NCBI GenBank assembly: GCA_014338405.1
Contig: JTDE01002099.1
Span: forward strand, 36,288 to 100,287
Source: Paragonimus skrjabini miyazakii
Lineage: Eukaryota; Platyhelminthes; Trematoda; Plagiorchiida; Troglotrematidae
Length of the DNA: 64,000 nucleotides
Direction: 5' to 3'
This document shows, in pieces, positions 46,401-57,464 of this stretch (within the stretch, counting starts at the first letter, position 1; the number at the start of each line of letters is the position of its first letter). The position numbers and the translations under genes are program-made. The notes under the pieces were generated by a model. It saw nothing but the letters and a program-made list of their open reading frames with translations, was not told the origin of the DNA and ran no database searches.

Positions 46401-49400
46401 TGGTAAAACCGATGAAGTTTTCAAACGATTCAATCTGCACAGTGCAAGTAGTCTTCAGATTAATCAATCTGGGATGCCAACTGAGGATTGAACCGGAAAT
46501 ATTCGTACCTCGTCAAACGCCAAGTTTATCATAGCCACATTTCATTTAGACCACAGTGTTGAAGTTATGTCGACACGATTGTGAACTAAGAGATGCTAAA
46601 CACTGAAGGAATGCGTGTAAGTTTTCACATTATCAGTAGTTTTGCACAGAATTAACTGTCTCGTTAGAATTCGGAAGGAGGAACTCTTTTTGCGTTGGCC
46701 ACTCCACCGGCCATACGTCACCTAATATTTCATAAGATCTTGCCATTGAGTAATGAAGGAGAATTGCTTCAATGATATTTCCCGGCACCGATTCTAATGA
46801 GTTTGTGGTAAAGTATTAGCAGTTGCATTAAACTGACTACTTCCACCTACTTAACTAGGTTGGCCCTCTTTCTGTTTGCTTATGTAGGATTTGTGGAGAT
46901 GGGGTGAACGCATGTAGCCTGTTGTACGATTGTCTCAAAGCAGTATACACATATGTTAGAATGAGTTTTAAAGGCTGGCGGTGAGAGTGTATGTACCCAA
47001 CGGAAACTAAGTACATGGATAGTCAAGTATATATGATTGTAGGTGTCAGACCGGTCGTTGATAGCAAAAGATTGCTGAAACCTTAATTTATTCGCGTTTT
47101 AAACATAACTTTTTTTTTTTTTTGTTCGTTCCTACAAGATCCAACCCTATAAGCACCATATGGTTACTCATCATTTTAAAGTTAATCTTAGAATACTCTT
47201 GTCTACGTTTCCACACTGTACTGGTCAATATTAGAAACATCATTTTGAACCCAATCTTCAGCGTTATCAAGTTTAAATTTCCATTACCCGCGCAATTACT
47301 CACTATGACAAAAACAGTAGATATGTGTTGCTGTTCGGTTCACAAATTAAATCTATTGAATATAAAAACTTTAAACTAAGACCAATTTTCACAAATGTGC
47401 TGTTAACTGTTGTCGCAAAGTGGACACAGTTCAGCGACACTTGTAAACGTTTTCCGAAAAATCAAGTGACGTCGTCAGTTCCAGCCGCCTACTTTTAGAT
47501 TAAAGTTGTTGAACTGATTTCAATTTGTATTTATTACTTAACGGCTATGGCCCGCAAATCTGCTGCGTATCACTCTTAAAGCAGAATGGCCTAAGTAATG
47601 TGTTTAATGGTCTAAATCCAAACAGTTTCGTGATTGTTCTCATTGATCAGCCGTGCGCACTCAGTCAACCCCAATCAACAATTCTGTTATAGAAGTGGTT
47701 GATGCTGCTGGTTGTACTACTGACCTTATATATGTATATAATCAATGACATCCTGTAAAATACTGAAACAGAAGGAGTTTCTGCAAAGTGTCGGTAAGTA
47801 TTCAGTATTGATCTGTCTTCTCCATCTAGTTCGAGATTAATGACACAAATAACTCGCGAATGGGTTATTGACTGCAAATGCACTCATTCTACGTTCATTT
47901 TGCGATTTCATAAGATTCTGCATCAAACGACTGACGTAATAAATGATTCTGTAAAAAGCATACTTCAATAACTACTGTAGACTGTTCTGCAAGCCTAATT
48001 AATGGCACTGCATATTCTAGCACATTACTGGTATACAGAATGGCCCGTGAAGATTTAAACAGCATCTATCAAAGTCAATTTGAAAAAACCTGTGGTTTCA
48101 GTGTGAAATCGGAAAAATCGGGTTATTTTGATTGTACTTCACCACTAAATTAATTGTTAGACAATCAGAACAGTTGTGAACATAGGAACACATTTGGCTG
48201 GGTTGTCAGCCAAACGTCGGAAACAAGTCGTTTGAATTGGTGTTGATCGCTTTATATGATATATGCATTAGAATGTTTTTATATTCTCTGCACGCACACA
48301 AGTGAATTAAACTCACAATGAATTATAAAATAACAACTGTTTTTAACTACTTTCAGGTTTTATGAAGTTCGTGAAAGAGAAGATTAATGATTGGTTGAAG
48401 GATAAATGATATAGGATTAGAGATGGTTGTTATTAGATCCTTTGTCTCAAAAGGGATAGTGAAATTAGTTTATCTCAGCACTCTGTACGTTCTGTAGTTC
48501 GATTGTCATACCGTTTTGAACTGGTGTCGACATTACAAACATCGCCAAATTCATCAGAACTTTTTGTATGATTGCCATTTCAATGTGAAATTTTGATTTA
48601 CATTTAAGTCGGTTCAGCTAAAAATATCAATCGGACAGTGTTTAATCCACAAATTTTACAGTTTGATCACTTAATGGTTACTGATTGAGCCCGAAATATT
48701 GACTTCGGAAATAAAATTGGCATTTGATTGTTCCACAGCACTCTGATGTTTCCAGTATTCCATATGAGGTACACTGTGAAAAAAACGTCTAGAAAATTAT
48801 AGTCGCATATTGCATTTAGGATATTTAAAACGTTATCCTTATGTTTGGCATCCGAATCTGGTTTTCAACCCACGTCCCTGTGTGCCACGGATGAGGCTAC
48901 AAACACTTCTGACTAAACCGTGCGTTCCAGTAGGAAAACATTCGATTTCCGCGTTTAAAAACCTTTTATATTGTCTGACTTGTTGTTTGTCTTTGATTTA
49001 CGACTTATTGCCATATATTGCGCATGACCTGGCTGACTTCAGGCGGGCATTTGAAATAGTACAACACACACTTTTGTATGTCTAAAATGAATACAGAGGT
49101 CTTTAATTATTGGCAAAACCATCTATCGGCGTGATGTGCATCTCGGTATTAGATAATTCAATGTATTTAGTGTAGAGCGTTTGGAGGAAGCGACCCGGTG
49201 AGTTTTGCTAAAACAGTGATTTCAAGAATATAAAACATATAGAAAGAATAAAAACTTATCAGGGGTGTGGAGATTTCTTTCTTTTTGTTGGCAAACGATG
49301 CTTCATTTCCGTACAACAACATTTTGTATCACCTTAGCATTTTGTTGAACTTGATAAAAAGTGACCTTGTAATACAATACAAATTTTGCGCACATCGGTC

Positions 49401-49698
49401 TGCTCTTCTCTCCGTTGCGTGGTCGTTTGGAACATTGTGGTGGTTTTCTCGAACACTGATGAACACTTTACTGTGAGTCAAATCCTTTTGAATACCGTAA
49501 CTTGCTGGAACCTTGTAACCATTTTTCCTCATTCGTTCATTTCGTCATCACCGATAGCCTAGTAAGATACACTCGAGTTTACCTAGTCAATTCAGTACTC
49601 GTTACGATCACTGCAGGGGTTTTGCCAGGTTCGCTCAACACAAATTAGAGATACGTTATAGCAGTTCGGTTCCATTTTCACCGCTGTTAGTTATTGTT
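43421..49698. other. No gene recognised; homopolymer tract
   Basis: AT-rich with a run of 14 T at about 47109-47122. At 48195-48225 a hairpin TTGGCTG...CAGCCAA followed by AACGTCGG looks like a hammerhead helix II and helix III but lacks the CTGANGA core and the G of GAAA. No coding sequence is recognised. Confidence 0.4.
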
Positions 49699-49699
49699 C

Positions 49700-49730
49700 C
49701 TGCTGCTGCTGCTGCTGCCGCTGCTGCTGT
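49700..49730 (+). repeat. (CTG)n trinucleotide repeat
   Basis: About ten TGC/CTG units with one interruption (CCG). There is no surrounding ORF to suggest a polyglutamine, polyalanine or polyleucine tract. Confidence 0.9.
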
Positions 49731-49959
49731 CACCTCAAGACTGACATTCTTAATCAATCGAACTTATTGTGAATTTCAGATTGTTTCCGTCAATCTTCAA
49801 CAATACGGGCAGTTATATGAAAATACGTTCAAAATTACTTGGATGATAACAACGGAAATGATGACTAAAAACTGCCACTTTCAAGCGTGACAAAAAAAAT
49901 GGCGAACATTCTATTCTTATTAAGTAGTCAAACGAAGCATCAACAAAATAAAAATAGTC

Positions 49960-51241
49960 AGAACACGAAAACTGGTAGATGCAAGCATTTCGTATTGATT
50001 CATCAGTACCAAATTTGCAATAACATGGATCGGTTTTTTATAGCAGACAATTCAGGGGGGTTGATAATCAATAAGCGGGTTAAGATAAGTCTCTAGGTCC
50101 AGGGAAGGGTCAAGTTCACAAATATTTTTTTCTGAACACACAGAGCTGGCTTGAGGCGATTGATTGCTACAGCTTCGGCAATTCTCAGGAATCTTGAGTT
50201 GGAGTGACGCAACAGAACTCTGAATGCACAAGCTGGATTGATAGCATGACCAGTGGTCAGGACGTGTCTAGCGACTGATTAAGCTGGCTGTTTACGTGTT
50301 TCAGCAACATTGCCGTTCTCCAGTAACACGGACTTTTGCATCCATTTGGGCAAGTGTTCCTTCATTCTGGAGATCAGACATCTTTCGGTTCTGCCTATGT
50401 AACTTTCACCGCAGTTACATGTAAATTGGTAAACACCATGTGAGGTGGCACCGATAGGCTGGTCTCCTTTGATTGAAGGCACTGGTAACTTTTGGGTCAG
50501 AAAGAGTACACGGAGTTCAGCCGCGTTAAATGTTCGTTTAAGTGAACTTCTCAGTCATTGTGTTGTTTGCCGCATGATATGGTCACCCTTGAAGGGCAAC
50601 TCTATGTAAACTCTCTTTTCATCTACAGTGATCACTTCTTCGGACGGCGCTTTGTGTCTGCCACGCCTTTCTATGAACTTTTTAGGGTAACCGTTAGATG
50701 ATAAGACAGAAGTGATTAAGTCCAGTTCCTCCGCAAGACTGTCGTGAGTACAGATTCGTCTTGCCCGTGTGAACAGTGTATTTATTAATGTTCGTTTATG
50801 TTTGATCGGTATGAAACTGTTGAAGTTTAGGTATTTGCCGGACCATGTGGGTTTCCTATAGACAGCTCTTCTAATCGAGCCATCTTCTCGGCAATATATA
50901 AGTATGTCTAGAAATGGCAGTTGTTGGCCTCAAATTCACACGTAACCTTCAGGTTAGAGTGACAACTATTTAGACGTTGCACCAAGTTATCTATTACCTG
51001 TTTGGATTGACTGAATATCAATGTGTCGTCTACGTAACGCTTGTAGTATGACAAACCTGCTATCTCGGTAGTTAGCTCCTGCCCAATTCTTAACATGAAA
51101 AAGTCTGCTAAGATGGGACCAAGCGGGCTTCCCATGGCCACTCCATCTATTTGGCGGTAGGACTGCTCGAGAAATCTAAAACTGACATTCTCAGTGCAGA
51201 GCAGCAAACTTTCTCTCAGTTTATCGGTTGGCAGTGGCAAC
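49960..51241 (-). mobile_element. Penelope-like retroelement, 5'-truncated
   Basis: The minus strand begins abruptly at LPLPTDKLRESLLLCTENVS (51241), so the first RT motifs are lost, as in 5' truncation. Then come VAMGSPLGPILADFFM and KRYVDDTL, the catalytic YVDD box. After a frameshift follow FLDILIYCREDGS and RRICTHDSLAEELDLITSVL. The endonuclease is well preserved: GVYQFTCNCGESYIGRTER with RLISRMKEHL-like sequence after it (50279-50482). Homology to the plus copy continues through HAINPACAFRVLLRHSNSRF and FLRIAEAVAINRLKPALCV, then into a 3' UTR with a hammerhead. RT upstream of a GIY-YIG endonuclease is diagnostic of Penelope-like elements. A frameshift and stops make it inactive. Confidence 0.9.
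49972..50012 (-). ncRNA. Hammerhead ribozyme in the Penelope-like 3' UTR
   Basis: On the minus strand: helix I TTGGTA/TACCAG (six pairs including one G-T), core CTGATGA intact (50006-50000), GAAA, helix III ATGC-TT-GCAT, and cleavage base C (plus position 49978). The helix II region ATCAATAC has lost one pair compared with GTCAATAC in the sister copy (10244-10251), where GT pairs with AC. Hammerheads at the ends of Penelope-like elements are established knowledge. This copy keeps core and site but has a weakened helix II. Confidence 0.75.
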
Positions 51242-53431
51242 GTAGTATTTCATTCCAATGATGTTACCCACATTCACTACGGGCGAGTCAACAAATACTA
51301 ACCACAAATATGAAGAGTGCAAGAGTCACAGCTGTCTTGTAACCTTGGCAGTCACAACCGCATGTACCAGTTTGTTTGTGCCTTGAACAATATTGATAAA
51401 ATATTCATTTGCTAACTGCCACCTTGTAAGTGAGCGACTAAACATATCTGGATTTTCAGTTCCGCTCAGTTCTAGCCACCAGGGGACTTGGTCACTATGC
51501 TTGCGAAAGCACTTCGTGAAATTATAGCCTCTCGTAGGCTGTGCACCAGTTCCTTGACAGCTGAGGTGACGTTGATATAGGCAGAACAGATCAACAACGT
51601 CCAAAGAAATCAACTGAACATATCCTGAAATGGCTGAAACGACTGATAGCGCGGCAGCCTCAACTTAGTGAACCAGCTACTCGAAATCGCACGCGATCTA
51701 TTGCCAACAACTTCATGGTAACATGTCACAAAGCCGACCAAATAAGTTATTTCAAAATAGTGCCCGACTGTCACAAACCAAATTTATTGACTTCGCGAAG
51801 CAAGACTTACCAGAACTAATCTGCCGGTGTTTCTTGTCCAGAGATGATTGAGGCAACTCGTCGGGTTGCCGTGATCCTGACTAAGTAATACTTAGCGTAT
51901 GTGTGAGGGTATGTAGTCACTGTTTGTCTACACCTGTCAATGTAAGCAGTCTGCAGGTCTGAAGTTTGTAACTGAACAGACTTAAAGAACTGGTAATATA
52001 CTACATATTTCTTCTCCCAAAAAGATATGCTGTGAAGATTTTGTTTATGAAACCACTTCAAAAGGGCTCTTTGCAAACAGGTTGGTTGAGTCTATTGGAT
52101 CAGTTTCCCCTGTGAACTCAGCGTTTCACACAGACTCGCAATGAGCACTGAGCTGTTTACTTTCATTCGGTTCACATGATGTATGTAACATCGATCTTTG
52201 TGCGCCGCCGTTGCGTGTCACGTCATTTGTTTGGTCTGTTTGTGCAAATCATGAGTAACAACTGTTCAGCAAACATGTTCTGCTCATGTTTGAGGAGTAC
52301 AAGCTTTTGAAGAGCCACTGATACAACGTGTTCTTGTTAGATACATTAGTGTCAGTACAGCATGTCTTCTTGACATGATTATTAGAATGATTGTGTTACT
52401 GAGGAGATCTGGTTTGGTCATTTTCAGTGGTTCCCAATTTGGCGAATTGAAAGGAAGAAGCATAAAATTTAAGAGACTCAACAGCAACCTCCAACCTCCA
52501 AGAAGACCTAGCGTCTATCTTCTATACATGATACTTCGTTGATGCTGTTTTGCATGTGTTGTCTATAGGACGAGGGGGCAAAGCAAAGTAACCACAATTG
52601 CACTCGATTTCTTACAGCATGCTAGTTCAACAACACCCGAAATATTTCAAAAACCCAAGTGTTTCAGTGATCTATTCCTTTCTCGGAGTATAGCGTTTTG
52701 TAAACATGGATCAGAGGAAAAATAAGAACCTTAAAATATAGCAGTTTTGATACAATCTCAGTTCAGGCGTTACTGAGCAGTGGAACCGTAAACGATGTCA
52801 TTGTTCGACTGAGTTTTTGATAAAATAAATGCAATTAATGACGCGGATTAATGAAAATGCAAAAACGATTGTTTCACAGAGGTCGTGTCAATCTAAATTG
52901 CAACCGGGTAATTTGTTTGTGAGATATGAGCTCCTCCAGTCTGGACTTTCGGGCATAAAGCATGATTTATTTCACCTCTTCAATAAATTCCACGTTTCCT
53001 TCTATGGTTCTATGAAAATCAGGCATTGCTGTGAGCCACTGACGAAATGGCACTTACGAAGATATGGAGCAGGAAGATAAAGATGAAGATTAAGCAGATG
53101 AATTGATCATGATCATCTTGTTGGCGATGATAATGAAGAAAATTATCCTGGTAGTATTAATGATAATAAGACTAGTAAGATGTCATCTTCAAAATAGTCT
53201 GCTGAAGACATAAGAGCAACCTTGAAATGTGTGCTTATTCATCTTCTAGTAAAACTATGAAAGCATTGCCATCAGAATTGTATTAACTGAGTGAACAATG
53301 AGGCTTATTATTAATTAGATAGACATGTATAGGAGCACAAACGAATAAATGTGAGATGAAGTCGATTTCTAGGGTTGATTAATGAATATCATGTGACCTA
53401 AGTTTTGCATGATACCGTTGTTCGGCTTCAT
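51242..53431. other. No gene recognised
   Basis: Upstream of the truncated Penelope-like copy. A 95-codon minus ORF (51326-51613) with FRKHSDQVPWWLELSGTEN reads like a protein fragment but matches nothing I know and has stops upstream. Confidence 0.4.
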
Positions 53432-53886
53432 TCACATGAGCACGTCTGCAGGCCAATTTAGTTGATTGTAGATGTCGACTCTGGGACGACCATGTCTGCC
53501 GTATCTGTCCAACCAGTTCTGTGGATCGACTGCGCGCCATCCTATCATACCAGTGGTAGTCGGAGGGACTGGTTTCGGAGATGGCAACACATTAATGTAT
53601 TTACTCGGAGGTTCGGGCTCTTCCACCCGACTTTGAATCAAATCTCGCCAGTTCACTCTACTTTTATCAATCAGTTGATCAAATTCCTCCTTGACGAAAT
53701 TCTCCATGGGTCCTTTGAGGAAGCCCCATTTGGACTGATAGGTTTTCACGCTCCGTTGTTCTGCTATGCAATGGCCTTTCCTAGTCAATTCTCACAATCA
53801 GACATGAATCGATCAGTTTACCATATAAGGTCCTCAGCAACTTGGTTATTGGTCGGCATCTCGCGGCCTAGTTCGTCGGCGGCCAT
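53432..53886 (-). CDS. CIMIP1: CIMIP1 (C20orf85/LLC1) homologue, ciliary microtubule inner protein
   Basis: Two exons: 53886-53822 and 53780-53432, total 137 codons plus TGA, the length of the human protein as I recall it. The 41-bp intron (53821-53781) has donor ATATG/GTAAAC and acceptor GACTAG. Joining restores W22 and aligns without a gap to the family: EDLIWK at 18-23, SKWGFL at 38-43, then KYINVLPSP at 82-90, and TTTGMIGWRAVDP at 96-108, the conserved PSP...TT.G.IGWR signature, with a C-terminal NWPADV. The family binds inside ciliary doublet microtubules (established for vertebrate CIMIP1), which suits flame cells, sperm and ciliated larvae. Start codon context is AACAATGG. The 162-codon ORF on the plus strand (53462-53950) is its antisense shadow. 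No canonical AATAAA is seen just downstream. Confidence 0.88.
53781..53821 (-). other. 41-bp micro-intron of the CIMIP1 homologue
   Basis: GTAAAC...GACTAG, phase 2, contains an in-frame stop, so splicing is required to link the N-terminus to the conserved body. Very small 5' introns are a known trait of schistosome and other flatworm genes. Confidence 0.85.
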
Positions 53887-56800
53887 TGTTATATTAAAAC
53901 AAACGGCTAAAACGAGTAAAAAAGTGGCGGTCATATTAATTTGCTTCTAGACTTGCTAGTGGTTATGATAAAACTTAGTTTTGTTTTTCTTGCTTTCATG
54001 GAAAAGGAAACCTTATTGGAAAAAGCAAACAACACTGTCAGCGGCGATACGTAACGATTTTTGAGATGGCTACCAAATAACACTAACAGGATTTGGAAAA
54101 AGACATTGGGACGACATGTAACACAAACAACACATTATAATTTCTAGTCTTTGGATATGTCGAACCTTATAACAAATAATAGTAAAATGCGTGCTGATTT
54201 TTAATGATGACAAAAACTGGGGAACAGCATACATTTAGCGGAGAACGCTTCCGCCGTTTCGGTTAGTCTTAAATTTCTGAACATAATTAGAAATTTTCCT
54301 GTTTTCAACAGCTTATAAAAATTTCACAGAATCGCCTGTCAAAGCTATACTCAAGGCATGTGAGTAGGCAACAACTTTGGAATTTATAAAGATGATAAAA
54401 ATGATGAAAAAGTGATAAAAAATACGCTTATACTCGTTATATTGTCAGAGCCAGTAGCCGGTTATTCCTTCCCCCAATTCAAACAGCCAGTTAAAGCGGA
54501 AAACACGTGACTACTACACTTACTCGTCAGCTGAAAACAAAGGAAAGAATTAGCCAGAGAAATTCAGTAAAACAAAATTGATCTTCAATAAGAGATCCTT
54601 TGATAATAATATGTTTCCATTGCTGCCTTTTGTTTGTTGACACGAACAATCTCCTCGACGGGTGTTGCGGTGTAAGAAAATTAGCTAATTTTATCTTGTC
54701 TTACTTCTCATACACATTAGAATTACGTAGGAAACCCCGAAAAGAACATTCAGAAACCATTTTGCTCCATAATCCTAGATGTGCCAGGAAGCATGCCAAC
54801 ACAGGTAATTGTTTTATCGAGAACAGTGTGCCCTAGCCAAACTGAGTGTTTCGTGGTGGTTTTTTCTTAGCAGAAATGTGTGCGAGATGGGTACCAATCC
54901 AATGTACTGATATATAAAATTGTGTTTTGATGAAACATTTTGAGCAATTTACGTTTAATATTTTTGGATATTATACGAAACTTATCATTAATTTTATTGT
55001 AACTGAGGTTGTTGTACTGTTAACTTTAAACGGCTTCTTGCCTACTATCAAGTGAATGTCATGTAATTATTTTCGCCAACCATCAGCTGGATTGTGTCCG
55101 ATTATTCAGATTAACAGCTAAGCTGACACTGAATGAGTACTAAGAGTTTCGATTAACACTTCAGAATTGAGAACACTATCAAAAACTCTCAATCTTCTTA
55201 GTGGATGCGAAGAAGCAAAGTGAGAACTCATCAAATTTTGCGACTCGTAAAATTCTGGTCGTTTTATTTTAGTTAGTTTTAGGCACGTCGACTTCAAATG
55301 AACTTTGATGAGTTTTTGTTGGTCTCTTTATTTATTCCGATTGACCGAACAGATACAATACTTTTGCTCGTTTGAAAAGTTGCATCAGCATCGACGGAAA
55401 TGTGAGAAATGAAACAGAAACTCATACAGCCAAGGCGTATAAAAGAACCATAGGAGCCGTGCTTATTTAGCTGTCGCAAACTTTGGCTAATCATAGCAGA
55501 CAACTTGAACCTCCCTCAAATATTAAACAATTAAATTCTGTGTTCGATCACTCGTACCACGTGACCCCGACACAGTAGACGACGGTGGGCTTCAGAATTG
55601 GACAGTTGATACTAATTGAAAAATGAGTTCGTTCGTCCAATTTTTAAGTGTGCACAGATCTGAGCAATTAAGCCGTGTAGTAAAGGTGTTATCATACGGA
55701 GCGCTTTTCACTAATTACGCGGCTGACTGGCATACGATGACGGGCGGACGGATGATGATTTAGCGGAAAGAATTTCACCTCATCCGCCAAAGAACTAGCC
55801 CCTGTAAATCCGCTACATCTTCAGAGCTGGGATCTTTGTGATTCCCATATCTAATTTCCAAAAATGATGTGGCAGCCATTCAAACTTAATGATGTGAAAA
55901 TTTCCGTTGTTCATCAAAGGAGTCTGTGAAGTAGATAATATTAATGAGGATGAACAGTTAAAACCAAAAAAAGTAGTTTTGCCTGTTGTGTCATGTTTCA
56001 TTTAAGTAAAGATTAATGGGTTTACGGCAGTCATCTATACTTTTTCTCACTTTGGTTGTGTAGTTCACATCAGTGGACATGTTTTCAGGTGTTGCATAAA
56101 TCATACAGTTCAGCTGAAAATATGTCGAAAGTCTAAAAATCTAGGCTGTGCGCAGTGGATACGGGCTGAATACCACCCACATTTATTCACATCCTTCTAA
56201 TCGGTTTTATTTGATTTGCTGCAACTAAGTATGGGTGGTGTTCACTTTGAAATAACCTTCTTATTCTTCGTTTCAAATTGGTCACATAGGCCAACCTTAC
56301 TTGGAAAACAGGCGGCTTGAACAGTGTTCACAAGCAACCGTTAGACTTAAGTTCTAACAAGATGCTTCAGCCCGTCCTGGTCTCTTTGGTTTCTTCATAG
56401 CACGGACCCCAAGTTCTTGTAACTCTCTCTTATTTATATAGATAAAAGAATGCACATGGTAACTGCATGGGATTTGCAAAATATTTTTAGTTCACTGTAT
56501 GTCCGTTCTCAACAGGTGTGGACTAATTCGGATCAGTCAGAAAGATCGAAATTTGCTTTATTGTTGGTATTGTTGGTAGAAAGTACCTAACGTTTATCAC
56601 GAAAATTACAAGCGCCGTCTGTATGCATAGGTGAGATAGTGAAAGTTTAATTCATGCTTTCTTACTAGGATTAAACTGCTCCCATTTTGGTGCATGAGTA
56701 CTTCCATACTGATACACTTGTCTGGTCGATGCACCGTAAAGGTGCTCAAATGAGTCCAGACTCAGAATGAGCGCAGGCTACATCACCGGACTAATTTTTT

Positions 56801-57295
56801 GGTTTAAGAACCAAACTTTGGTCAACCTAATGTCACTTACATAACAAATTCAATGCTGAAGTATCCGATGTGCAGAAGTTAGTCGGCTTAGGAATATCGG
56901 CAAATATTGTTTACCTAAAAGCACGCAAAATGCCACACATTGTTCCCATACCTACAGAACAAATTCAAATTCACCATTGAAACTACAAGCGCCTTCACTT
57001 TTCAGTGAACCACCTGCGAACGGGTGTGGGCAATGAAAGATTGAGTGCTTTTTAAATTGTGTCACCAATTTAACTGTCAGTCAGGTTTGCCAAGCCTAAA
57101 CATTTTTCACCAAATATTGGCATCTTCGACGCATCTGTCTACGACGCAACTTTCTACCAGTTTTATCTTGTGGACTTCTCTTGGGTTCCTAGCTAGCCAA
57201 AAAGAAGTGTTCTTCAAAAACATTCACACAATCGCACTCAAGTAGCTGACGTTTGTCTATCATATTGTCATTTGCACTCAGCAGGCTGTTCAAAT
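53887..57295. other. No gene recognised
   Basis: Upstream flank of the CIMIP1 homologue and beyond. A short match to the ribozyme-SINE body (GGGTGGTGTTCACTTTGAAA, near 56232) is probably an old fragment. Otherwise AT-rich, with no recognisable ORF. Confidence 0.4.
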
Positions 57296-57464
57296 CTATT
57301 CTTGCTGTTTTTCTAGTAAGAGTTTAGCTACTTCCAACCGAACGTTAGAGCATAATTTCCACAGTTTATTTTTCTCCAGATACATGTCAGAATGCAAACA
57401 TTTCTCTCCCCGAAGCAAAATCATATACAGTCGATGGATAATTGGAGCCTGCACGATACTGGGA
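57296..57464 (-). CDS. Candidate terminal exon, unknown protein
   Basis: A textbook acceptor (TTTTTGCTTCCCCACAG, 57481-57465) opens a frame of about 55 codons to a TAG at 57298-57296. The peptide includes PIIHRLYMILLRGEKCLHSD and ends in a helical VRLEVAKLLLEKQQE. Composition is protein-like but the family is unknown. No polyadenylation signal was seen within 250 bases downstream, and the upstream exon was not identified. Confidence 0.35.

Noticed and set aside
48195..48225. Hairpin TTGGCTG/CAGCCAA followed by AACGTCGG
   Set aside because: Resembles a decayed hammerhead, but the core is missing and GAAA reads CAAA.
53462..53950. 162-codon plus ORF, the longest in the window
   Set aside because: Antisense shadow of the conserved CIMIP1 exons; its own peptide has no family features.
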